Shown here piece by piece: positions 1-5,025 of a stretch of DNA of 7,229 nucleotides. The notes beneath the pieces are model-generated. The model had not been told where the DNA came from, did no database searches, and worked only from the letters and a program-made list of their open reading frames with translations. This DNA is from Actinobacteria bacterium UBA3012. GTDB lineage: Bacteria; Actinomycetota; Actinomycetes; Nanopelagicales; Nanopelagicaceae. The position numbers and the translations under genes were made by a program. Within the stretch, counting starts at the first letter, position 1. Every line of letters begins with the position of its first letter. Location: positions 1 to 7,229 of the forward strand of contig DDZI01000028.1 in the NCBI GenBank assembly GCA_002346305.1, written 5' to 3'.

Positions 1-17
1 CTTAGTTCTTGAAAAGC

Positions 18-57
18 AAAAACCCTCGTACGCATCGAATAAACGAGGCATCGAGGG
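18..57 (-). terminator. Possible Rho-independent terminator
   Basis: On the minus strand CCCTCG (57-52) can pair with CGAGGG (28-23), or alternatively CCTCGT (48-43) with ACGAGG (29-24) around a 13-nt loop. The stem is followed at once by five T (22-18) and, after GC, four more T (15-12). This matches an intrinsic terminator in form, but the stem is only 6 bp and two pairings compete. It would end a minus-strand transcript coming from the dioxygenase gene or from the structured region upstream. Confidence 0.35.
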
Positions 58-80
58 ACTCGTGTACTCCTGCGTGGGTC

Positions 81-112
81 TCGCTTTCGCGAACTTCGAT
101 CCCTTGCGGGAT
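81..112 (-). repeat. Pair of adjacent GNRA-loop hairpins
   Basis: Read on the minus strand, ATCCC-GCAA-GGGAT (112-99) is followed 6 nt later by TCGC-GAAA-GCGA (92-81). Both are perfect short stems capped by GNRA-type loops, a class often found in structured RNAs. The stems are 5 and 4 bp, so each is weak alone. No T-run follows either stem. Confidence 0.45.
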
Positions 113-128
113 GGCCTACGGTCTTCGG

Positions 129-164
129 GTACTACTTACTGCTTGTGCTACTTGTACTGCTTAT
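129..164. repeat. Degenerate 9-nt tandem repeat
   Basis: Four consecutive 9-nt units read on the plus strand are GTACTACTT, ACTGCTTGT, GCTACTTGT and ACTGCTTAT. Units two and four differ at one position, and unit three differs from unit two by two transitions. The block lies between two hairpins and is not in a credible coding frame. It may be a small slippage-derived repeat or a spacer in a structured RNA. Confidence 0.45.
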
Positions 165-199
165 GACGGTAAGAGTAGGCGCCGAAGCGCCTACCCGTC
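165..199 (-). terminator. Strong UUCG hairpin downstream of phyH; possible terminator
   Basis: On the minus strand GTAGGCGC (194-187), loop TTCG, GCGCCTAC (182-175) forms a perfect 8-bp stem whose C(UUCG)G loop is one of the most stable RNA tetraloops. Outer arms GACGG (199-195) and CCGTC (169-165) add five pairs across a 5-nt bulge. It begins 58 nt after the dioxygenase stop codon, a plausible place to end that transcript. No T-tract follows; actinobacterial terminators are often reported without one, so termination, 3' end protection or a repeat unit are all possible. Confidence 0.45.
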
Positions 200-257
200 A
201 AAACGCACTATTAGATCTACTTATCAAAAGATTAGCGGAACGGTAAAGGCAGGTTCT

Positions 258-1115
258 CTACATAAACGATTTCTTTGCCATTTTTGCCTGAATGCTATAA
301 ATCGTGTCTCCATTTTGTTGCGTTGTAGGCAGCGGCATCAGCACTGGAACATCAGTCATGCGAGGACGGTTTGTGGGCTCGCCGCGGAGGATGCTCTCGT
401 TGAATTTGTCCCAATCCCCTGCGCCGCCGATGGGCCAGGCATCCACTGCACAGTATTGGTTAAGAAAAAGACGCCGAGGATTGGTCGATTTATTGATGGC
501 GGAGGCGTGCAATGCGCGAACGTGATGGATGGTAATGCCACCCGCTTTGACTTCTAGTGGCACTGCTTTGTCGAGGTTTGGAATATTACCTGCGGATATT
601 GCGCCAACAAAACTACCGTCGTCGTGATGGGAGAGGATTGGCCCTTTATGGCTTCCCGGGATAACCATCAGACAACCATTGACCAACATCATGTCATCCA
701 TGCAGACGCCCACGGCCAGCAGGTCGTCGTTGGTCTGAGGATAGAAGGCCCAATCTTGGTGCCATTCCACCGCGCTTCCGCCCTGTGGCGATTTCATGTT
801 CAGCTTGCTGCCGTTGGTGCGAATGCCCGGCCCGATCAGGTCTGCCACGATATCCAAAATTTTGGGGTGGCGCAGAATATTGTCATACAACGGATGTTGC
901 TTGGGGGGATCTATCAGACGGCGCACGCGGGGCGCTTCCGCTGTATGTCCTGGCTCCAGATCAAAGACATCTGTGTTCTCAGTGAAGGCTGCACTTTGGG
1001 CCACAAATTCATCGGTGACGCGGCGAAGGTCGGCCACTTCTTGCTCAGAGAGAACATTTTCCACCGCCAGAAAGCCATTTTTGGAGTAAGAAGTGATTTG
1101 CTCTTGAGTTAACAT
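258..1115 (-). CDS. Phytanoyl-CoA dioxygenase (PhyH) family oxygenase
   Basis: The 285-residue protein fits the PhyH branch of Fe(II)/2-oxoglutarate-dependent oxygenases, which couple 2-oxoglutarate decarboxylation to hydroxylation of a small substrate. The iron-binding HxD is visible as H119 and D121 in VEWHQDWAFYP, the distal histidine is probably H203 in RALHAS, and R214 or R215 in NPRRLFLNQY would bind the 2-oxoglutarate carboxylate. The N-terminal TQEQITSYSKNGFLAVENVL is the usual family opening. There is no signal peptide, so a cytosolic enzyme is expected. The ATG at 1115 is supported by GAAAGGA five bases upstream. The substrate cannot be read from sequence; relatives act on phytanoyl-CoA, ectoine and various secondary metabolites. 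GC is far higher than in neighbouring genes (52% and 62% in two 60-base lines, against 35% in a murB line), which suggests acquisition by transfer. It has its own leader and lies downstream of rplA in the same orientation. Confidence 0.9.
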   Translation of the reverse strand: MLTQEQITSYSKNGFLAVENVLSEQEVADLRRVTDEFVAQSAAFTENTDVFDLEPGHTAEAPRVRRLIDPPKQHPLYDNILRHPKILDIVADLIGPGIRTNGSKLNMKSPQGGSAVEWHQDWAFYPQTNDDLLAVGVCMDDMMLVNGCLMVIPGSHKGPILSHHDDGSFVGAISAGNIPNLDKAVPLEVKAGGITIHHVRALHASAINKSTNPRRLFLNQYCAVDAWPIGGAGDWDKFNESILRGEPTNRPRMTDVPVLMPLPTTQQNGDTIYSIQAKMAKKSFM

Positions 1116-1177
1116 GAAGGTCCTTTCTATTGATGACAGGTCGAATAATCCTCATTTCAGTTTAGACCTGAACCTTC
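1116..1177 (-). promoter_or_regulatory. Nested inverted repeats in the phyH leader
   Basis: Two perfect 6-bp inverted repeats are nested directly upstream of the phyH start. On the minus strand GAAGGT (1177-1172) pairs with ACCTTC (1121-1116), which ends at the base before ATG. Inside it CAGGTC (1170-1165) pairs with GACCTG (1142-1137). The Shine-Dalgarno bases GAAAGGA (1127-1121) lie against the outer 3' arm and share one base with it. A competing stem, TTCAG (1172-1168) with CTGAA (1160-1156), excludes the other two. The arrangement could be a translational on/off switch, or the repeats could be DNA operators for a dimeric repressor. Neither is proven. Confidence 0.35.
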
Positions 1178-1209
1178 AAAAAAAAACAGTGCAATTAAAT
1201 ATTTTTTTT
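1178..1209 (-). terminator. Weak A/T hairpin after rplA, possible terminator
   Basis: Downstream of rplA on the minus strand, eight A (1209-1202) are followed after 15 bases by nine T (1186-1178). They can form an all-A:T stem ending in a T-run. There is no GC-rich stem, so efficient intrinsic termination is doubtful, but nothing better is visible between rplA and the dioxygenase gene. Confidence 0.2.
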
Positions 1210-1242
1210 AAGTAATAATCATCTTTATCAGGGGGCTAACTA

Positions 1243-1947
1243 TTAATTAGCTGATCCCTCACGCACGATATTTGGATCTACCTGAATTCCAGGTCCCATT
1301 GTGGTTGAGATGGTGGCTTTCTTTACATAACGGCCCTTTGATGAGGATGGTTTTGCCCGCATAACCTCTTCCATCGCTGCAACATAATTCTCAAGAAGTG
1401 CTTCTTGTGAGAATGATGCTTTGCCGATTATGAAGTGAAGATTTGAATTTTTGTCGACGCGGAATTCAATCTTTCCACCTTTGATGTCATTGATCGCTTT
1501 TGTAACATCGGTGGTAACTGTTCCGGTCTTTGGGTTTGGCATTAAGCCACGTGGTCCAAGAACTTTTCCAAGACGGCCAACTTTACCCATTAGATCTGGA
1601 GTCGAAACGACTGCATCAAAATCTAAACGGCCTTTTGCAACTTCATCAATTAACTCATCTGATCCGACGATATCTGCACCAGCTGCACGTGCTTCTTCAG
1701 CGCGCTCGCCGCCAGCGAAAACCAGCACACGTGCTGTCTTTCCGGTTCCGTGTGGCAAGTTCACAACACCACGGATTGCTTGATCAGCTTTACGAGGATC
1801 AACACCAAGTGAAAGTGAAACTTCCACAGTTGAGTCGTACTTTGTAATTGAGGTTTCGCGAGCTAAACCGACTGCTTGGCTAGGTGTATATAAGTTGTCG
1901 CCATCAATCTTTTCAGCTGCTGCTAGATATTTCTTACCGCGCTTCAT
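1243..1947 (-). CDS. rplA: 50S ribosomal protein L1 (uL1)
   Basis: The 234-residue protein is a full-length ribosomal protein L1, which binds the mobile L1 stalk of 23S rRNA, helps release deacylated tRNA from the E site, and in many bacteria represses its own operon by binding mRNA. The L1 signature is intact around residues 94-140, with DLMGKVGRLGKVLGPRGLMP as its core. The C-terminal TTMGPG (215-220) corresponds to the conserved RNA-contacting stretch of domain I. The ATG at 1947 has GGAG five bases upstream (1956-1953). It follows rplK after an unusually long, structured 93-nt gap and is probably cotranscribed with it. The usual downstream partners rplJ and rplL are not in this window; a dioxygenase gene of different composition follows instead. 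Confidence 0.98.
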   Translation of the reverse strand: MKRGKKYLAAAEKIDGDNLYTPSQAVGLARETSITKYDSTVEVSLSLGVDPRKADQAIRGVVNLPHGTGKTARVLVFAGGERAEEARAAGADIVGSDELIDEVAKGRLDFDAVVSTPDLMGKVGRLGKVLGPRGLMPNPKTGTVTTDVTKAINDIKGGKIEFRVDKNSNLHFIIGKASFSQEALLENYVAAMEEVMRAKPSSSKGRYVKKATISTTMGPGIQVDPNIVREGSAN

Positions 1948-1961
1948 TTCTGCTCCATTCT

Positions 1962-1986
1962 AGTTAAATGAAATTTTCATTTAACT
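1962..1986 (-). promoter_or_regulatory. 25-nt perfect palindrome just upstream of rplA
   Basis: AGTTAAATGAAA (1962-1973) and its exact reverse complement (1975-1986) flank a single base. As RNA this gives a stem of about 10 bp with a 5-nt loop, made almost only of A:U pairs. It ends five bases upstream of the rplA GGAG. No T-run follows, so termination is unlikely. An RNase processing site, a translational control hairpin for L1, or a protein-binding palindrome are possible roles. Confidence 0.5.
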
Positions 1987-1993
1987 GTTGGGT

Positions 1994-2024
1994 TGTGGTT
2001 AACGAGCAAGCAAGCTCTCCCACA
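1994..2024 (-). promoter_or_regulatory. Two-helix hairpin in rplK-rplA gap, candidate L1 site
   Basis: On the minus strand TGTGG (2024-2020), GA, GAGC (2017-2014), loop TTGCTT, GCTC (2007-2004), GTTAA and CCACA (1998-1994) form two short helices separated by an asymmetric 2/5-nt internal loop. Ribosomal protein L1 is known to bind rRNA and its own mRNA through two helices joined by an asymmetric loop, so this is a candidate autoregulatory site controlling rplA. The match is to topology only. Confidence 0.3.
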
Positions 2025-2040
2025 CTTTCTTATTTAGTTA

Positions 2041-2472
2041 TTAACCGTTGACAGTAATACCCATTGAGCGAGCAGTACCGGCAATGATCAAACTTGCTGC
2101 ATCAAGATCGTTGGCATTTAGATCTGCCATCTTGAGCGATGCAATATCACGAGCTTGTGCCATCGTGATGTTGCCAACTTTTACTTTGTGCGGAATTGCA
2201 GAACCTTTTTCAAGGTTTGCAGCTTTCAAGATCAGACGTGATGCTGGTGGAGTCTTGGTTACGAAAGTAAATGAGCGATCTTCGTAAACGCTGATCTCAA
2301 CCGGAATGATCTGACCTTTCTGGTTTTCAGTCGCGGCGTTGTAAGCCTTAACGAAATCCATAATGTTTACGCCATGCTGACCGAGAGCAGGACCAACTGG
2401 AGGTGCAGGTGTTGCTGCGCCAGCCTGGATCTGCAACTTAATCATTGCGGTGATCTTTTTCTTAGGTGCCAT
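2041..2472 (-). CDS. rplK: 50S ribosomal protein L11 (uL11)
   Basis: The 143-residue protein is a normal-length L11, which binds the GTPase-associated region of 23S rRNA (near helices 43-44) and takes part in factor-dependent steps of translation and in the stringent response through RelA. The N-terminal domain shows the conserved proline/glycine-rich helix-loop AGAATPAPPVGPALGQHGVN (residues 18-37). The C-terminal RNA-binding domain runs from about residue 70 to the end, with KMADLNANDLDAASLIIAGT (114-133). The ATG at 2472 is preceded by AGGCGGA, a moderate ribosome binding site. It starts 11 nt after the nusG stop codon, so cotranscription with nusG is very likely. Confidence 0.98.
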   Translation of the reverse strand: MAPKKKITAMIKLQIQAGAATPAPPVGPALGQHGVNIMDFVKAYNAATENQKGQIIPVEISVYEDRSFTFVTKTPPASRLILKAANLEKGSAIPHKVKVGNITMAQARDIASLKMADLNANDLDAASLIIAGTARSMGITVNG

Positions 2473-2483
2473 GTTTATTCCGC

Positions 2484-3266
2484 CTATATCTTCTGTACTT
2501 GACTGAAGGAAAGTTCAACTGGGGTCTCGCGTCCAAAGATAGATACAAGGACTTTGAGTTTCGCCTGCTCAGGCATGATCTCGCTAATTGATGCAGGCAA
2601 AGTTGCGAATGGGCCATCCATAACAGTTACGGATTCACCAATTTCGAAATCAACCACCTTGATTTGTGGTCGTTCAGATTTCTTAAGTGGGCGTGGAGCA
2701 AGAATTGCTTCTACTTCTGAGAATGTAAGTGGGTTTGGATTGTGGCCATGACCAACGAATCCGGTTACTCCTGGAGTATTGCGAACAACAGTCCACGATT
2801 CATCTGTTAAATCCATACGCACAAGAACATAACCTGGGAAAATATTCCGAGTAACTTGCTTTCGTTCACCGTTTTTAATTTCAGTGATCTCTTCTTTTGG
2901 AACTTCAATCTGAAAAATAAAATCTTCCATGTTCAAGGATTGGATTCGGTTTTCTAGGTTTCCTTTTACGCGATTTTCATATCCAGCGTAAGAATGAATT
3001 ACAAACCAATCGCCAGGTGCATTGTGAAGAGCTCTGCGGAATTCAGCTAGTGGGTCGTCAAGAACCTGACCGTCATCATCAAGAGTTACATCCTCATCAA
3101 ATGCTGGAGTTACATCTTCTTCCACTTCAACCACTACATCCGCCTGCTCACTTTCGGAAGCAACAAATGCGTCAGCCACTTCAACCGCTTCGGCAGATTT
3201 CTCGTTCGCTGAATTAATTTCATTTGCTGATGCTGCTAACGCTGCTGCAAATGGATCGTCAACCAT
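2484..3266 (-). CDS. nusG: Transcription termination/antitermination factor NusG
   Basis: The 260-residue protein binds the RNA polymerase clamp, modulates pausing and Rho-dependent termination and can link polymerase to the ribosome. The first 80 or so residues are an acidic, low-complexity extension rich in D, E, A and V, as expected for actinobacterial NusG. The NGN domain starts at DWFVIHSYAGYENRVKGNLE (86-105) and includes NIFPGYVLVRMDLTDESW (141-158). The C-terminal KOW domain covers about 205-260, with ESVTVMDGPFATLPASISEI (211-230) and IFGRETPVELSFSQV. The ATG at 3266 has a strong AAAGGAG five bases upstream (3278-3272). It lies 26 nt after secE and 11 nt before rplK. Confidence 0.98.
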   Translation of the reverse strand: MVDDPFAAALAASANEINSANEKSAEAVEVADAFVASESEQADVVVEVEEDVTPAFDEDVTLDDDGQVLDDPLAEFRRALHNAPGDWFVIHSYAGYENRVKGNLENRIQSLNMEDFIFQIEVPKEEITEIKNGERKQVTRNIFPGYVLVRMDLTDESWTVVRNTPGVTGFVGHGHNPNPLTFSEVEAILAPRPLKKSERPQIKVVDFEIGESVTVMDGPFATLPASISEIMPEQAKLKVLVSIFGRETPVELSFSQVQKI

Positions 3267-3292
3267 TGTTACTCCTTTCCGCTAAATCTCTA

Positions 3293-3517
3293 TTAACCAA
3301 AAACCCAGAAGGTAATTTTGGTGAGCACAACATCAAATAGTGAAACGACTGCAATTATGAAAGTTACGAAAACTAAAACAACCCCTGTGTACGTCGTCAA
3401 TTGCTTTCGAGATGGCCAGACAACTTTGCGCAACTCTGAAACAATTTGACGGTAGAAAAGTCCTGCGCGCGCGAAAATATTCAAGCGCTCATTTACTGCG
3501 CCTTCGTTCTCGCTCAT
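3293..3517 (-). CDS. secE: Preprotein translocase subunit SecE
   Basis: A 74-residue single-span SecE, the subunit that clamps and stabilises SecY in the inner-membrane SecYEG channel. A short polar N-terminus is followed by the conserved amphipathic helix with SELRKVVWPSRKQL (27-40) and one transmembrane segment at about 43-65 (VVLVFVTFIIAVVSLFDVVL). One span is normal for most bacteria outside the Enterobacteria. I chose ATG 3517 because GAAGGG lies six bases upstream. An in-frame GTG five codons earlier (3532) would place that ribosome binding site inside the coding sequence. It follows tRNA-Trp by 39 nt with no terminator visible and leads into nusG. Confidence 0.95.
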   Translation of the reverse strand: MSENEGAVNERLNIFARAGLFYRQIVSELRKVVWPSRKQLTTYTGVVLVFVTFIIAVVSLFDVVLTKITFWVFG

Positions 3518-3556
3518 CACAATCCCTTCCACTCGTTAAACTCATTTGATTTGTCG

Positions 3557-3629
3557 CAGGGCAGAAGGGATTTGAACCCCCAACCCCCGGTTTTGGAGAC
3601 CGGTGCTCTACCAATTGAACTACTGCCCT
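3557..3629 (-). tRNA. tRNA-Trp (anticodon CCA)
   Basis: A complete 73-nt cloverleaf can be folded. The acceptor AGGGCAG/CTGCCCT, D-stem GTTC/GAGC, anticodon stem CCGGT/ACCGG with loop CTCCAAA (anticodon CCA at 3596-3594) and T-loop TTCAAAT all fit. The discriminator is G, the tryptophan identity base, and CCA is not encoded. The T-stem has two G:U pairs. Its place directly before secE-nusG is the usual actinobacterial arrangement, so it probably shares their transcript. Confidence 0.97.
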
Positions 3630-3815
3630 CCAGAACTTCAAGGCCTTACCCAATCAGGAGCCACTAAGTAACTCAAAAGCGGGGAAGATCCGAAGCGCTA
3701 GACGGGTGAGTGTAGAGGTTGAAGTGGGGTCGGGTCTAACTCGGGTGATCGTCCGCAGATTCCCAAAAGCCCTACCGGCTGGCACTCCTATTAATTAGTG
3801 GCAGGATTGCCTCTT
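3630..3815. promoter_or_regulatory. Divergent intergenic region, tRNA-Trp and aspC promoters inferred
   Basis: This stretch separates the minus-strand tRNA-Trp-secE-nusG operon from the plus-strand aminotransferase gene, so promoters for both must lie here. I see no gene. TATTAATTAG (3789-3798) is the only AT-rich block near the aminotransferase start and may include its -10 element, but no good -35 accompanies it. An AGGA (3803-3806) nine bases before ATG 3816 is the likely ribosome binding site. No convincing promoter boxes could be assigned for the tRNA side. The region is markedly GC-rich (about 60% in 3721-3780). Confidence 0.4.
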
Positions 3816-5021
3816 ATGAGCCCAAATCAAAGCCGAATCTCCCGCCGAATCGCCGCTATCGCCGAATCAGCCACCCTTGCCGTTGATGCCAAAGCCAAAG
3901 CCTTGAAAGCCGCCGGTCGGCCAGTAATTGGTTTCGGGGCGGGGGAACCAGATTTTCCAACTCCTGATTACATATTAGCTGCTGCCGAAAAAGCAATCCG
4001 CGTATCTTCTAACCATCGTTATACGCCAGTTGCCGGCTTACCAGAATTGCGCGAAGCGATTGTTGCAAAAACAAAACGTGATTCAAATTTCGATATTGCA
4101 GTTGAAAATGTCTTAGTCACAAATGGCGGAAAGCAAGCAGTCTTCCAAGCAGTTGCCACAATTGTTGATGAAGGCGATGAGGTAATTCTTCCCGCTCCTT
4201 ATTGGACCACATATCCAGAACAGATTCGTATCGCAGGTGGAATTCCAGTTGAAGTCTTCGCTGATGAATCAAGCAATTATTGCGTGACCGTAGAACAACT
4301 TGAAGCTGCACGTACTCCAAAAACTAAAGCCCTGATTTTTTGCTCTCCAAGTAACCCAACCGGATCTGTTTACACAGTTGAACAAGTTCGCGCAATTGGT
4401 GAATGGGCACTCAAGCATGAGATCTGGGTTTTAACAGATGAGATTTATGAGCACTTGCTTTACGACGGAGCTACTGCCCCATCACTTCCAGTTATGTTTC
4501 CAGAGTTACGCGATCGCACAATTGTGTTGAATGGTGTTGCAAAAACTTATGCAATGACCGGTTGGCGCGTTGGTTGGATGGCTGGACCAAAAGATATTAT
4601 TAAAGCTGCAACAAATTTACAATCACACATGACCGCAAATGTTGCCAACGTTTCGCAGCGTGCAGCTATCGCTGCTTTAACTGGTGATTTGAGCGCTTCA
4701 AATGAAATGAAAGTTGCGTTTCTACGCCGCCGTAATTTAATTGTAAAAATGTTAAATGAGATTGATGGATTTTCCTGTCCAACACCACAAGGTGCTTTCT
4801 ATGCTTATCCAGCAGTTCACGGTGTTCTTGGAAGAGAGATTCGCGGAAAGAAACCTCAGACAAGTAGCGAGCTAGCAAATTTAATTCTTGACGAAGTTGA
4901 AGTTGCTGCAGTACCAGGGGAAGCATTTGGTCCTTCAGGTTACTTACGCTTCTCATACGCCTTGAGTGATGATGATTTAATCGAAGGAATTACTCGCATT
5001 AAAAACTTAATTAATGGCTAA
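3816..5021 (+). CDS. aspC: PLP-dependent class I aminotransferase, AspC type
   Basis: A 401-residue fold-type I aminotransferase, most likely aspartate aminotransferase, which exchanges amino groups between aspartate and 2-oxoglutarate in the cytosol. Visible elements (numbering from ATG 3816) are GFGAGEPDFPTPDYI (39-53), the tryptophan W130 stacking on PLP in PAPYWTTYP, N180 in SPSNPTG, D208 and Y211 in TDEIYEHL, the Schiff-base lysine K243 in NGVAKTYAMTGWRVGW, and the carboxylate-binding R378 in YLRFSYA. I chose ATG 3816 over the in-frame GTG 3798 because AGGA lies nine bases upstream and the family N-terminus (ISRRIAAIAESATLAVDAKA) begins just after it. Related enzymes also use aromatic or prephenate-type substrates, so exact specificity is inferred. 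The first 45 codons use alanine GCC almost exclusively, unlike the rest. Its stop codon touches that of murB. Confidence 0.93.
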   Translation: MSPNQSRISRRIAAIAESATLAVDAKAKALKAAGRPVIGFGAGEPDFPTPDYILAAAEKAIRVSSNHRYTPVAGLPELREAIVAKTKRDSNFDIAVENVLVTNGGKQAVFQAVATIVDEGDEVILPAPYWTTYPEQIRIAGGIPVEVFADESSNYCVTVEQLEAARTPKTKALIFCSPSNPTGSVYTVEQVRAIGEWALKHEIWVLTDEIYEHLLYDGATAPSLPVMFPELRDRTIVLNGVAKTYAMTGWRVGWMAGPKDIIKAATNLQSHMTANVANVSQRAAIAALTGDLSASNEMKVAFLRRRNLIVKMLNEIDGFSCPTPQGAFYAYPAVHGVLGREIRGKKPQTSSELANLILDEVEVAAVPGEAFGPSGYLRFSYALSDDDLIEGITRIKNLING

Positions 5022-5025
5022 TTAA
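5007..5025 (-). terminator. AT-only hairpin over both stop codons, weak terminator
   Basis: TTAATTA (5007-5013), loop ATGGC, TAATTAA (5019-5025) forms a 7-bp stem that includes the stop codons of both aspC and murB. On the minus strand it is followed by G and five T (5005-5001), as in an intrinsic terminator for murB. The stem is entirely A:T, so its strength is doubtful. No other terminator is possible without lying inside a coding sequence. Confidence 0.3.

Larger units (their letters stand above)
1..257. other. Hairpin-rich non-coding region, no convincing gene
   Basis: This stretch downstream of the dioxygenase gene shows no reading frame that looks like a protein. It is packed with short inverted repeats. 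Read on the minus strand these are a stem with UUCG loop (194-175), a stem with GCAA loop (112-99), a stem with GAAA loop (92-81) and a terminator-like stem followed by five T (57-18). A 9-nt tandem repeat lies between the first two (129-164). UUCG and GNRA loops on one strand suggest folding as RNA from the minus strand, but palindromic repeat DNA would look the same. A frame starting at ATG 51-49 on the minus strand stays open to the window edge (17 codons) and could be the start of another gene; I cannot judge it. I do not recognise the region as any known RNA family. Confidence 0.5.

Noticed and set aside
1..257. CRISPR array or diversity-generating template repeat
   Set aside because: The repeats are 9 nt and contiguous, without spacers. 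No reverse transcriptase, Cas gene or matching variable repeat is present.
9..557. Plus-strand frame of 182 codons
   Set aside because: It runs through the hairpin cluster and then antisense to phyH. The protein has no recognisable domain, and no ribosome binding site is convincing.
624..1112. Plus-strand frame of 162 codons
   Set aside because: It is exactly antisense to phyH, whose catalytic motifs are clear. It is a shadow caused by the GC-rich codons.
1451..1847. Plus-strand frames opposite rplA
   Set aside because: Antisense to an essential, well-conserved gene, with no domain content.
3518..3532. Longer SecE from GTG 3532
   Set aside because: The ribosome binding site GAAGGG would fall within the coding sequence. 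ATG 3517 has ideal spacing.
3798..3815. GTG start for the aminotransferase
   Set aside because: It lies next to the AT-rich putative promoter element with no upstream ribosome binding site; ATG 3816 fits the family N-terminus.
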